From an uncultured Bacteroidota bacterium (GTDB lineage Bacteria; Bacteroidota; Bacteroidia; Chitinophagales; Chitinophagaceae), in contig CAIVKC010000069.1 in NCBI GenBank assembly GCA_903906365.1, positions 102,628-166,627 on the forward strand: 64,000 nucleotides of DNA, given 5' to 3'. Under the pieces are notes generated by a model. That model did no database searches, was not told the origin of the DNA, and saw only the letters and a program-made list of their open reading frames with translations. Made by a program: the position numbers and the translations under genes. Positions within the stretch are counted from its first letter, which is position 1, and every line of letters begins with the position of its first letter. Positions 35,560-44,399 of the stretch are shown here, piece by piece.

Positions 35560-37269
35560 ATGAAAAAGCGTCCATCATCCATGACCCAAAAAAATTCAAA
35601 CAAACCTGTCAAGGCGGCATCAGGAGGATCCCTGGTTTATTTCCTGCTGCTGCTACTGGTCATTTCCATGACCGATTTCCTGTATTACCTGATCAATGGA
35701 CATCTTCCGGAAGCTTTTTTTAGCATTACAACCTGTTTTTGCGCCTTTTTGCTCCCCCTGTACTTTTTCAGGAATCACATGAAAACCTACCTCAGGTTCC
35801 TGCTCCCGGTTTTGCTGCTCGTGCCATTTTCGGTAGGGGGGATTGTATTATTCAACCTGCCGGTAACGGATGGAGTGGTGCTGGCCATTGTAAATACCAC
35901 CAGGGCCGAAGCCGGGGAATTATTGCACAATTATTTGTTCCTCTTTCTGGGGGTATTGCTATTCCTGGCACTGACCTATATTGTATTGTACCGCAGGACC
36001 CCGCCCAATATTTCAGCCAGGATAAGCGCCGGGCTGAGCCTGTGCTCCCTGATCATTTTGCTTTTACTTCCCCTTGCCGACAGGGATAAACAGAGCCATC
36101 CCCATTATTTTCAGCGGCTGCGCGGAAGGATATATGCCACTTTCCCTTTTTCAATTGCCTATTGCTCGGGCCTTGTTTACCGGCAATACCACCTGATCGG
36201 GGATACCCGCCGGCAGCGGGAAGAATTCCGATTCGGGGCCAGCCAGTCCTCCCTGCAAAAAACCCGGCAGGTCTATGTGCTGATCATAGGGGAAAGTTCC
36301 CGGTATGATCACTGGGCCCTCAACGGCTATCCCAGGAATACCTCCCCGAAGCTGTCCAGGCGCCCTAACCTGCTGAGCTTCTCCCAAACGGTGGCAGGGG
36401 CCTGTTTTACGGAATTCTCGGTACCCCAGATCATCACCTGTGCCACAGCCGATCATTTCGAAGACCATTACCGCCAAAGATCCGTCCTGGAGGCTTTTAG
36501 GGAATCCGGATTCACGACCTACTGGATTACTGACCAGTTCGACCAGGGGCATATAAAAATGCACCAGGGTGACGCCGATCACCTCTACCAGTATAGTTTC
36601 CTGGATCCCAACAGTGCCAAAAGCCTTCACCATACGGATATGGAACTGCTGGCTTCCCTTAAGACCGTACTATCGGACACGGCCTCCAAGAAATTCATCC
36701 TAATTCACACGATGGGAAGTCATTTTGACTACAGTGCCCGCTACCCCGATGGTTTTGATCAGTTCCGACCCTCCCTGAAAACAGTGGCAGCCCAGCCCAA
36801 TGATTTTTCAAAAAAGGATATACTGATCAACAGTTATGACAATTCGATCCTTTTTTCGGATTCCTTTATAGACAGCACCATCGGAATGGTTAACGGGCAA
36901 CACCTCTGCGCTTCGGTATTCTATATCTCCGACCATGGGGAAAATCTCTTCGACGATGACCGGAAGATTTCCCTGCACGCGGAGGTGACTCCCACGGCTT
37001 TTACAGCCCATGTTCCTTTTTTCATCTGGTACAGTGATTCTTTAAGGAACCATTTTCCGGACAAAATCCGATGGCTGGTCAGCCACCGGGACTACAAGAC
37101 CGCTGCAGAAGACATCGTGCCGACCCTTACGGACCTCTGCGATATCCACTTCCCTCTGCAGGACCCGTCCAAATGCCTGGATGCCAACACATTTCGAAAC
37201 AGCAGGCAATTGCTGGTGGGTTCAGGAATGGTCCTATTCCAGTATGATTCCATGGCAAATCGCAAATAA
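35560..37269 (+). CDS. EptA-like phosphoethanolamine transferase
   Basis: Inner-membrane, alkaline-phosphatase-superfamily enzyme (569 residues) likely to add phosphoethanolamine to lipid A or another envelope glycan. Five N-terminal transmembrane helices (about 22-190) precede a periplasmic domain with VLIIGESSRYDHWALNGYPR (metal site), the presumed Thr nucleophile in ACFTEFSVPQIITC, and ISDHGENLF with a later metal His in LHAEVTPTAF. Family members decorate lipid A and cause polymyxin resistance in some bacteria; the acceptor here is unknown. It lies in a likely operon with the GT2 gene. Confidence 0.88.
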   Translation: MKKRPSSMTQKNSNKPVKAASGGSLVYFLLLLLVISMTDFLYYLINGHLPEAFFSITTCFCAFLLPLYFFRNHMKTYLRFLLPVLLLVPFSVGGIVLFNLPVTDGVVLAIVNTTRAEAGELLHNYLFLFLGVLLFLALTYIVLYRRTPPNISARISAGLSLCSLIILLLLPLADRDKQSHPHYFQRLRGRIYATFPFSIAYCSGLVYRQYHLIGDTRRQREEFRFGASQSSLQKTRQVYVLIIGESSRYDHWALNGYPRNTSPKLSRRPNLLSFSQTVAGACFTEFSVPQIITCATADHFEDHYRQRSVLEAFRESGFTTYWITDQFDQGHIKMHQGDADHLYQYSFLDPNSAKSLHHTDMELLASLKTVLSDTASKKFILIHTMGSHFDYSARYPDGFDQFRPSLKTVAAQPNDFSKKDILINSYDNSILFSDSFIDSTIGMVNGQHLCASVFYISDHGENLFDDDRKISLHAEVTPTAFTAHVPFFIWYSDSLRNHFPDKIRWLVSHRDYKTAAEDIVPTLTDLCDIHFPLQDPSKCLDANTFRNSRQLLVGSGMVLFQYDSMANRK

Positions 37270-37405
37270 GGGACACCGCAATGGGCAGAAAGGCCCGGAT
37301 CCTGCCAAACCCCGGCTATCCTGCCTCTATGGCGGGTGGAAGCCTTGGACAAAAATGCCCGATTTAATTTAGCCTGAAAGGGACATGGGTTTTGCTAATT
37401 TATCC

Positions 37406-37413
37406 TACCTTTG
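37406..37413 (+). promoter_or_regulatory. -7 box TACCTTTG for tig
   Basis: Exact TAnnTTTG, giving a leader of about 70 bases to the ATG at 37490. The -33 element is not clear. Confidence 0.5.
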
Positions 37414-37489
37414 CAGCCCCAAATTCTGTTTTGACGGTCCGCACAGTATGGGGCATATCATCATTCAATTATCACCTAAATTTTTTATA

Positions 37490-38872
37490 ATGGCTACCGT
37501 TACAAGGGAAAATATCAGCCTGCTCAATGACAAAATCGTTGTAAACATTGCAAAAGACGATTACCTCCCTTCCTTTGAAAAGGCATTGAAGGAATATGGC
37601 AAGAAGGCAAATATTCCGGGTTTCAGAAAAGGGATGGTTCCCGCTGGCCTGATCAAAAAAATGTACGGCAACTCAGTGCTGACCGACGAAGTGCTGCGTG
37701 CCGTGGAGAAGGAACTGACCAGTTACATGGCCAATGAAAAACTCGATATTTTTGCCCAGCCCCTGCCGCTGCCCGAAAATGATACCCGCCATATTGATGT
37801 GAGCAGCCCCGCTGAATACGCATTTGCCTTTGAGGTAGGCCTCAAGCCGGAGTTTACCCTGGTGGACCTGGCAAAGTCAAAAATCACCCGATACCAGATT
37901 GAGGTCACCGACCAGATGGTCAATGAGGAAATTGAAAGACTCCAGATCAGGAATGGCAAAATGACCGACCCCGAAAAAGTAACCGGCGACGATAATGTGC
38001 TCAATGTCACCTTTACGGAGTGCACTGAATCCGGGGAGCACGTGGCAGGCGGCATACATAAGGATAACTCCCTGCTGGTGAAGTACTTCAAAGAAGAATT
38101 CCGCAGCAAATGGATTGGAAAGGGTAAGGATGATTCCCTGGTACTCAAGCTCTCCGAAGCCTTCGATGAAAAGGAAAGGGAATGGATCCTGAGCGATCTC
38201 GGACTGTCAAAAGAAGATCCCGCCGCGACGGGCAAATATTTCCTGGTGCAGATCACTAAAGTTGGTCTCATCGAAAGAGCGCCCCTGCAGGAAGAGTTTT
38301 TCAAGACGGTATTCCCCTCCAAGGACATACAGACGGAAGAGGCATTCAGAGAGGCCATCCGGGAAGAAATCAAACAGCAATGGGATATCCAGAGCAGAAA
38401 CCAGCTGCATCACACCCTTTACCACGAAATGCTCAACAACACCCTGATTGATTTTCCCGAAAACTTCCTGAAACGTTGGATCCAAAGCGGTGGGGAAACT
38501 CCCAAAACACCGGAGGAAGTGGAACATGAGTTCCCCTCTTTTGTAACCCAGCTGAAGTGGACCCTGATCGTCAACAAGGTGGTTACCGACCATCAAATTG
38601 AAGTGACAGCGGATGATCTGCGGGCCTCAGCCAAACAGCAGCTCCTCAGCTATATGCAGGGTCAGGTCATCGATGAGGACCAGCCCTGGATGACAGATTA
38701 TGTCAATAAGATGATGCAGGACCGCAAATTTGTCGAAGAAACCATGCACCGTATCCAGACGGACAAGGTATTCCAATGGGCTGAAAGCCAGATTCAGCCG
38801 GAGCTTCAGCAAATCGGCGCCGAGGATTTTAATAAGATGCAGCAGGAACACCAGCATCACCATCATTCATAA
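37490..38872 (+). CDS. tig: Trigger factor
   Basis: Ribosome-associated chaperone of nascent chains. The 460-residue protein has the N-terminal ribosome-binding domain with the signature GFRKGMVP at about residues 43-50, a divergent middle domain (peptidyl-prolyl isomerase-like region, about 150-245), and the helical C-terminal chaperone domain. The tail ends in a His-rich run (EHQHHHHS), which could bind metal. The ATG at 37490 is chosen because MATVTRENISLLND matches the family start; the upstream in-frame residues are not Tig-like and include the promoter. clpP1 follows about 200 bases later. Confidence 0.93.
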   Translation: MATVTRENISLLNDKIVVNIAKDDYLPSFEKALKEYGKKANIPGFRKGMVPAGLIKKMYGNSVLTDEVLRAVEKELTSYMANEKLDIFAQPLPLPENDTRHIDVSSPAEYAFAFEVGLKPEFTLVDLAKSKITRYQIEVTDQMVNEEIERLQIRNGKMTDPEKVTGDDNVLNVTFTECTESGEHVAGGIHKDNSLLVKYFKEEFRSKWIGKGKDDSLVLKLSEAFDEKEREWILSDLGLSKEDPAATGKYFLVQITKVGLIERAPLQEEFFKTVFPSKDIQTEEAFREAIREEIKQQWDIQSRNQLHHTLYHEMLNNTLIDFPENFLKRWIQSGGETPKTPEEVEHEFPSFVTQLKWTLIVNKVVTDHQIEVTADDLRASAKQQLLSYMQGQVIDEDQPWMTDYVNKMMQDRKFVEETMHRIQTDKVFQWAESQIQPELQQIGAEDFNKMQQEHQHHHHS

Positions 38873-38890
38873 ACGAATCATACCTCCGAT

Positions 38891-38922
38891 GAGAAGTCCC
38901 GCCCCCAAAGGCGGGACTTCTC
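38891..38922. terminator. Strong hairpin after tig
   Basis: GAGAAGTCCCGCC and GGCGGGACTTCTC make a perfect 13-bp stem around CCCAAA, 18 bases past the tig stop. There is no T tract after it, so it may act as a processing or stability hairpin. Confidence 0.7.
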
Positions 38923-39068
38923 CATATAACCGCCTGCTGCTACCGGCGGAACTTTAATTAAAGAACGGGCTGGCTGCAACTCTGTCAGTTTTTTGGCAGT
39001 TTGAAAGTTTGGACGGAGATTTGAAAGGTAAAAGTTCAATCTGAAATACTAAATCCGAAATATTTAAT

Positions 39069-39761
39069 ATGAATATGCAAAAGGAATTTGAAAAGTACGC
39101 GGTGAAACACCGGGGCATTTCAAGCAACACCCTCAACGATTATAACAAATACAACGTGACCAACCTCACTCCGAACATCATTGAGGAAAGGCCGATGAAT
39201 GTGGCTGTCATGGACGTGTACAGCCGTCTGATGATGGACCGTATCATATTTCTGGGCTACCCCATCAACGATGAGGTAGCCAATATCGTTACTGCCCAGT
39301 TGTTATTTCTGGACAGTACCGATCGCCACCGGGATATACAGATGTATATCAATTCCCCCGGCGGCAGTGTATACTCCGGCCTGGGCGTCTATGATACAAT
39401 GCAGTATGTAACCCCCGATGTGTCCACGATCTGCATAGGCATGGCGGCTTCCATGGGAGCGGTCCTGATGTGCGCGGGTTCGAAGGGAAAACGGACGGCC
39501 CTCAAGCACAGCCGAATCATGATGCACCAGCCAAGCGGGGCCATCGGCGGCCAGGCCAGTGACATCGAAATCACTGTCAACGAAATCAGGAAACTCAAAA
39601 AGGAACTCTATGAGGTGATCTCCTTTCATACCGGCAAAACCCCCAAACAGGTTGAAAAGGATTGCGACCGTGATTACTGGCTGACCGCAGAGGAGGCCAA
39701 AGAATACGGGCTGGTGGATGAAGTATTGCTGCTTAACCCCAGAAAGGAAAAGAAAGCATAG
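39069..39761 (+). CDS. clpP: ATP-dependent Clp protease proteolytic subunit, paralogue 1
   Basis: Serine protease ring that degrades proteins fed by ClpX. The 230-residue protein has the full catalytic triad: Ser in GMAASMGAVL, His in MMHQPSGAIGG, Asp in DCDRDYWLTAEEA. It has an N-terminal extension of about 45 residues before the fold. ATG at 39069 or 39075 are both possible. It is followed by a second clpP and then clpX, so a mixed ClpP1P2 ring is plausible. Confidence 0.95.
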   Translation: MNMQKEFEKYAVKHRGISSNTLNDYNKYNVTNLTPNIIEERPMNVAVMDVYSRLMMDRIIFLGYPINDEVANIVTAQLLFLDSTDRHRDIQMYINSPGGSVYSGLGVYDTMQYVTPDVSTICIGMAASMGAVLMCAGSKGKRTALKHSRIMMHQPSGAIGGQASDIEITVNEIRKLKKELYEVISFHTGKTPKQVEKDCDRDYWLTAEEAKEYGLVDEVLLLNPRKEKKA

Positions 39762-39816
39762 CGGGTAAGATGCCTTCAAGAATTGCCGATTCATTAATAA
39801 ATACAAACACAACACT

Positions 39817-40458
39817 ATGAGTTATTCCAAATATTTGCTGAAGCCTTTCAGGATGGATGAAGAAGAGCCCGATGAAAAGGAGCCCAAAGAAGAAAAAGGG
39901 CCGGAAACCGGGATGCTGATGAAGAAGATGGAAAAATACTTTTTCGAAAACAGGAGCGTACAGCTCTGGGGACCGGTCGATGACCGATCCGCCAAGGATA
40001 TTGTTAACAAATTATTGCTTCTGGATGCCGATAAACCGGGAGAAGAAATCAAGTTCTTCATCAACAGTCCGGGCGGAATGGTTACCAGCGGCATGGTGAT
40101 GTACGATGCCATGAAAATGCTGAAAAGCCCGGTAAGTACCATTTGTATGGGACTGGCCGCCTCCATGGGTTCCATCCTTTTGAGCGGCGGAACCAAGGGC
40201 AAGAGACTGATTTTCCCCCATGGTGAAGTCATGATACATCAGCCCAGCATTGGCGGCCATTACCAGGCAGTCAGTGCCGATTTGGAAATACAGGCCATCC
40301 AGACAAAAAGGACCAAAGAGATCGCCGCCAGAATTCTGGCTGAAAACTGCGGAAAGAAATTCGAGCAGATAATGAAGGATTTCGACCGTGACTACTGGAT
40401 GGACGCCTCCGAAGCCATCAAGTATGGTATTGTAGACCAGGTGGTTGAAAAATTATAA
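39817..40458 (+). CDS. clpP: ATP-dependent Clp protease proteolytic subunit, paralogue 2
   Basis: A second ClpP of 213 residues, 55 bases after the first. The triad is intact: Ser in GLAASMGSIL, His in MIHQPSIGG, Asp in DFDRDYWMDASEA. It differs from paralogue 1 by an acidic, Lys-rich N-terminal extension (about 12-32; DEEEPDEKEPKEEKGPE) and a loop with HYQAVSADL. The extension sits where ClpP axial loops normally contact the unfoldase. It is probably co-transcribed with the upstream clpP. Confidence 0.94.
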   Translation: MSYSKYLLKPFRMDEEEPDEKEPKEEKGPETGMLMKKMEKYFFENRSVQLWGPVDDRSAKDIVNKLLLLDADKPGEEIKFFINSPGGMVTSGMVMYDAMKMLKSPVSTICMGLAASMGSILLSGGTKGKRLIFPHGEVMIHQPSIGGHYQAVSADLEIQAIQTKRTKEIAARILAENCGKKFEQIMKDFDRDYWMDASEAIKYGIVDQVVEKL

Positions 40459-40546
40459 AAAAAACAGGCTGATTAATCCCAAAAACCTGATTAATACGTT
40501 ATTAGTCCGGAAAGGGGGTTTTTCACTGTTTTTGGGGGAAGTTGAA

Positions 40547-40554
40547 TAACTTTG
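40547..40554 (+). promoter_or_regulatory. -7 box TAACTTTG for clpX
   Basis: Exact TAnnTTTG with a T-rich -33 region (TTTTTC near 40519). Leader of about 25 bases to the ATG at 40584. Confidence 0.55.
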
Positions 40555-40583
40555 CCCGGATTAAAAGTACTCAAGAACAAAAT

Positions 40584-41819
40584 ATGGCAAAAAACACTTT
40601 GCATTGTTCATTTTGTGGTCGCAGCCGCGAGGAGGTGAAAATCCTCATCGCCGGACAGGAAGGTCATATTTGTGAAAATTGTGTAGAACACGCTCAGGAA
40701 ATCATTCAGCAGGAACTGCTCATCAAAGATGACAGTTCCTCCACCACGCAGTTTAAACTGACCGTTAAGAAACCGCTGGAAATCAAACGATTCCTGGACG
40801 AATATGTAATAGGACAGGACGATGCCAAAAAGGTGCTCGCGGTTGCCGTATACAATCATTACAAGCGCCTTCAGCAAAAGGTCGCAGACAACGAGGTGGA
40901 GATCGAGAAAAGTAACATCATCATGGTCGGGGAAACCGGCACGGGAAAAACCCTGCTGGCCAAGACCATCGCCAAATTACTGAATGTCCCCTTTGCCATT
41001 GTGGATGCCACCGTTTTTACGGAAGCAGGTTACGTGGGCGAAGATGTGGAAAGTATTCTTTCCAGGCTCCTGCAGGTATGCAACTACGATGTAACGGCCG
41101 CAGAAAGAGGCATTGTTTATATCGATGAACTCGATAAAATTGCCCGGAAGGGAGATAACCCTTCCATTACAAGGGATGTTAGCGGTGAAGGTGTGCAGCA
41201 GGGGCTGCTTAAGCTCCTGGAAGGTACCGATGTGCTGGTTCCCCCGCAGGGTGGCAGAAAACATCCTGAACAAAAACTGGTTAAAATCAATACCCAAAAT
41301 ATTCTCTTCATCTGCGGTGGCGCTTTTGACGGGGTTGATAAGATCATCGCCCGGAGAATCAACACCAACGGTATTGGCTTTAATGTAAATAAAGAGCAGC
41401 AGGAAGCTGCTAAGAAAAACCTGTTGCAGTTTGTCAACGCCCCCGACCTGAAATCCTTTGGCTTGATACCGGAATTGCTGGGAAGACTCCCTGTAGTGAC
41501 CCATCTGAACCCGCTGGATAAGCAGACGCTCCGTTCGATACTGACCGAACCCAAGAACTCCCTGATCAGGCAATACAAGCGACTCTTTGACATCGAAAAC
41601 ATTGCTTTGACCATCGATGAGGATGTGCTGGACTTTATGGTGGAAAAAGCGTTGGAATACAAATTGGGCGCCAGGGGACTCCGTAGCATCTGTGAAAGTA
41701 TTCTGACTGATGCCATGTTTGAACTGCCCTCCTCCAAGGAAAATAAATTTCATGTTGACCTGGAATATGCCAGGAAGAAATTCGATAAGAGTAAAATGAG
41801 TCTGCTTAAGGTGGCTTAA
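40584..41819 (+). CDS. clpX: ATP-dependent Clp protease ATP-binding subunit ClpX
   Basis: AAA+ unfoldase that delivers tagged proteins to ClpP. The 411-residue protein has an N-terminal zinc-binding domain (CSFCGRS and CENC), Walker A GETGTGKT, pore loop GYVGED, Walker B VYIDELDK, a ClpP-contact loop with the IGF-type tripeptide in NGIGFNV, and sensor 2 GARGLR. The start is ATG 40584 (MAKNTLHCSFCG), just after the -7 box at 40547; an earlier frame extension overlaps that promoter. Confidence 0.97.
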   Translation: MAKNTLHCSFCGRSREEVKILIAGQEGHICENCVEHAQEIIQQELLIKDDSSSTTQFKLTVKKPLEIKRFLDEYVIGQDDAKKVLAVAVYNHYKRLQQKVADNEVEIEKSNIIMVGETGTGKTLLAKTIAKLLNVPFAIVDATVFTEAGYVGEDVESILSRLLQVCNYDVTAAERGIVYIDELDKIARKGDNPSITRDVSGEGVQQGLLKLLEGTDVLVPPQGGRKHPEQKLVKINTQNILFICGGAFDGVDKIIARRINTNGIGFNVNKEQQEAAKKNLLQFVNAPDLKSFGLIPELLGRLPVVTHLNPLDKQTLRSILTEPKNSLIRQYKRLFDIENIALTIDEDVLDFMVEKALEYKLGARGLRSICESILTDAMFELPSSKENKFHVDLEYARKKFDKSKMSLLKVA

Positions 41820-41939
41820 AGTGAGCCGGCCCAAAGAGTAATAAATAACCGGGTGGCTTTCAAAAGGTTGGCAGGCTCCGGACCCCGCCCGGCTGTTGTG
41901 GGCAAAGCCATCCATTCATCATCTCAATACCAAGCAATC

Positions 41940-42113
41940 ATGCAGGACCTCATAGCGCGCCTGATGGCAGAGGGGCTCACAGAGCAGCAGGCTTATAAAG
42001 CCATCGAAATCATCAAGAACTTCACAAAGGAAAAATTCCCTCTTTTCTCAGGTCCCATCGATAAACTTTTCGACAAATACGCCCCGAAAACGGAAGATGA
42101 TTTCATGCCCTGA
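41940..42113 (+). CDS. Small helical protein downstream of clpX, unknown
   Basis: A 57-residue protein, not recognised. It is predicted helical with an amphipathic pattern (LIARLMAEGLTEQQAYKAIEI), then IIKNFTKEKFPLFSGPIDKL, and an acidic C-terminus. The ATG at 41940 is preferred; the frame extends to a GTG at 41853, but those residues look like leader sequence. It lies 120 bases after clpX on the same strand. Low certainty, but the sequence is protein-like. Confidence 0.6.
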   Translation: MQDLIARLMAEGLTEQQAYKAIEIIKNFTKEKFPLFSGPIDKLFDKYAPKTEDDFMP

Positions 42114-42142
42114 CCGGACATGCCTTCCTTGTTATCGCCGGG

Positions 42143-43285
42143 TCAGTCTTTGAGCACTTCCCGGGCAATGACTATCTTTTGGATTTCGGAAGTCCCCTCG
42201 CCAATGGTGCACAATTTGGAATCGCGGTAGAATTTTTCGACCGGAAAATCCTTGGTATAGCCATAGCCTCCAAAAACCTGGACGGCTTCGGTAGCCACTT
42301 TTACGGCCGTTTCACTGGCATAGTATTTTGCCATGGCAGACTCCTTGGATACCGGAAGACCCTTGTTTTTACGAAAACCGGCCTGCCTGGTGAGCAATTC
42401 AGCCGCCAGTATTTCGGTGGCCATATCGGCCAGTTTGAATGAAATGCCCTGAAATTGGGATATGGGTTGGTCAAACTGGTGTCGCTCGCGGGCGTATTTT
42501 ATGGCTGCCTCATAAGCCCCACGGGCAATGCCTACGGAAAGGGCTGCAATCGAAATACGTCCCCCGTCCAGGATCTTAAGGGACTGTTTAAAACCCGTAC
42601 CGACTTCCCCGATCCTGTTGGTATCCGGAATGCGGCAATTGTCAAATATCATTTCTGCCGTTTCGCTGGCCCTCATTCCCAATTTATTTTCTTTCTTGCC
42701 TCCCCGAAATCCAGGCGTTCCGCGTTCCACCAGGAAGGCTGTGGCATTGTCCCTGGACCGGGGCTCCCCGGTCCGGGCGATGACAACGGCAACATGTCCG
42801 CTGATGCCATGGGTGATCCAGCATTTGGTGCCGTTGAGGATCCAGTGGCCGTCCTCAAAGACCGCCGTACAGCTCATATTGCCGGCATCACTGCCCGTAT
42901 TGGGCTCTGTCAGTCCCCATGCCCCGATATATTCGCCACTGGCCAGCAGGGGCAGGTATTTTCTTTTTTGTTCGGGATTGCCAAAAGTCAGGATATGGTT
43001 GGTGCAAAGGGAATTGTGTGCTGCCAGGCTCAGCCCGATCGAGCCGCAAACCTTGGAAATTTCCACGATGATGGATATGTATTCATCATATCCCAATCCG
43101 GCACCACCATATTCCTCTGGCACAAGGACTCCCATAAGGCCCAGTTTGCCCATCTCACGGAACAGGTGTGCCGGAAACTCCTGGCTTTCATCCCATTGCA
43201 TAACGTAAGGCCTGATGTACCTGTTGGCAAAATCGGCTGCCGAAAGGGCGACCTGCTGGGTTAATTCGCTGTGCTGGAAATCCAT
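42143..43285 (-). CDS. Acyl-CoA dehydrogenase
   Basis: FAD enzyme (380 residues) that forms the trans-2 double bond in acyl-CoA during fatty-acid or branched-chain amino-acid breakdown. Family motifs are present: ALTEPNTGSDAG-like WGLTEPNTGSDAGNMSC, GTKCWITHG, QVFGGYGYTKDFPVEKFYRD and the catalytic Glu in IGEGTSEIQ. Short/medium-chain or butyryl-CoA type by length. It is on its own on the minus strand, with a perfect inverted repeat about 150 bases upstream that may be an operator or a terminator. Confidence 0.95.
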   Translation of the reverse strand: MDFQHSELTQQVALSAADFANRYIRPYVMQWDESQEFPAHLFREMGKLGLMGVLVPEEYGGAGLGYDEYISIIVEISKVCGSIGLSLAAHNSLCTNHILTFGNPEQKRKYLPLLASGEYIGAWGLTEPNTGSDAGNMSCTAVFEDGHWILNGTKCWITHGISGHVAVVIARTGEPRSRDNATAFLVERGTPGFRGGKKENKLGMRASETAEMIFDNCRIPDTNRIGEVGTGFKQSLKILDGGRISIAALSVGIARGAYEAAIKYARERHQFDQPISQFQGISFKLADMATEILAAELLTRQAGFRKNKGLPVSKESAMAKYYASETAVKVATEAVQVFGGYGYTKDFPVEKFYRDSKLCTIGEGTSEIQKIVIAREVLKD

Positions 43286-43431
43286 TTACATCCAATTTTG
43301 GGGTTTGGGGCGGGCCTAAAAAAACCAGGCAATAACCCAATAAAAGGTTACCACCCGGTTACTCTGGCAAACAATCATTAGCTAACAAACTGCTTGAGCA
43401 ATAGACCAATTGGGTGTAAATATAGTAATTT

Positions 43432-43467
43432 TTCCAAAAAAACTAACAGTTGTTAGTTTTTTTGGAA
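43432..43467. repeat. Perfect 16-bp inverted repeat upstream of acyl-CoA dehydrogenase
   Basis: Arms TTCCAAAAAAACTAAC and GTTAGTTTTTTTGGAA around AGTT. It can fold as a hairpin terminator for the minus-strand outer-membrane gene that ends at 43567, or act as an operator for the downstream acyl-CoA dehydrogenase. Another CTAAC with a TTAGCTAA palindrome lies at 43378-43385. Confidence 0.85.
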
Positions 43468-43566
43468 GCGACTTTAAAAAGGTTGGGATTCGGGGTGACG
43501 CCTGTGCTATTGGGCTAATAAGGGAAATCCCTGCAGATTATACTGCCCTATGGGTTCAGTCCTGAT

Positions 43567-44280
43567 TCAATAATAGGGATAGGGCGGGTACCTTCTGCGA
43601 TACCTGGGTCCCCTGTACAGGGCCGGCCGGGGATGCAGGGGAGCCAGTTCCCTGCCCAGGCCAATAACCAGCCCGGCATTCAGGCTGAACTGGTATACGT
43701 TGGAATAGGCAGACACCGGGGCGCCCGTGCCGTCATTGCCTGCATAAAAACCATCACCGGGCCCTCCTACCGGAGCCAGCAACTGGGCCTTTAGCCTCAG
43801 GCCTAACCGGGGAGTGAAGTATATATTGGTTCCCATCTGGGCTCCCCAGGTGAATTTTACATCATTGGAGTATCCGTCCACACCCGGTGAAAAGATGGCC
43901 GCACCCAGCATACCCCCGATAAATGGCCGAACCGGTGAACCGGGAATATTGAAGGACTGGACCGGCCCCATCATAATATAGTCCAGCGATAAATTTCCCT
44001 GGCTGACGGGCGTATTGGGGCCATAGCCATTATACTGATAGAGACCGGAAGTGGTTCCCACGTGGTTATACATGAGTTCCAAACCGACCAGGCGGTTAAA
44101 ATTGAACAGCAGGGAACCGCCCAGGTTGGCTGCGCCATCAATTTTTCCATAGCTGTCATAAAACCCCACCCTGTCTGCAAAGGAATATCCGGCAGATGGA
44201 ATCAACTCAACCGATGTCTGTGCAAAACCCGTGGTCAGGACCAGTAAGACCAAACCAGCGGTTAACCAATTTTTCTTCAT
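43567..44280 (-). CDS. Outer-membrane beta-barrel protein
   Basis: A 237-residue secreted protein with a clear signal peptide (1-20, ending GFAQ) and alternating hydrophobic/aromatic strands typical of a small eight-stranded barrel (PorT/OmpW-like class). The C-terminus is unusual: after the last strand it ends in an Arg/Tyr/Pro-rich tail, RGPRYRRRYPPYPYY. No binding motif is seen. Single gene, function unknown. Confidence 0.78.
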   Translation of the reverse strand: MKKNWLTAGLVLLVLTTGFAQTSVELIPSAGYSFADRVGFYDSYGKIDGAANLGGSLLFNFNRLVGLELMYNHVGTTSGLYQYNGYGPNTPVSQGNLSLDYIMMGPVQSFNIPGSPVRPFIGGMLGAAIFSPGVDGYSNDVKFTWGAQMGTNIYFTPRLGLRLKAQLLAPVGGPGDGFYAGNDGTGAPVSAYSNVYQFSLNAGLVIGLGRELAPLHPRPALYRGPRYRRRYPPYPYY

Positions 44281-44399
44281 ACAATCTGAATTTATTGAAT
44301 TGTGAAATTTGCTTTAAACCAATGAAGCTTGTCTTGATCAGCTTCCCCATACAGGGGATACCCGATGGTGATGATGAGACTGCAGCCTGGGGGGAAAGT

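Noticed and set aside
40977..41915. 312-codon frame opposite clpX, and the 274-codon frame opposite recQ at 51551-52375
   Set aside because: Both are shadows of well-conserved genes with no motifs of their own.
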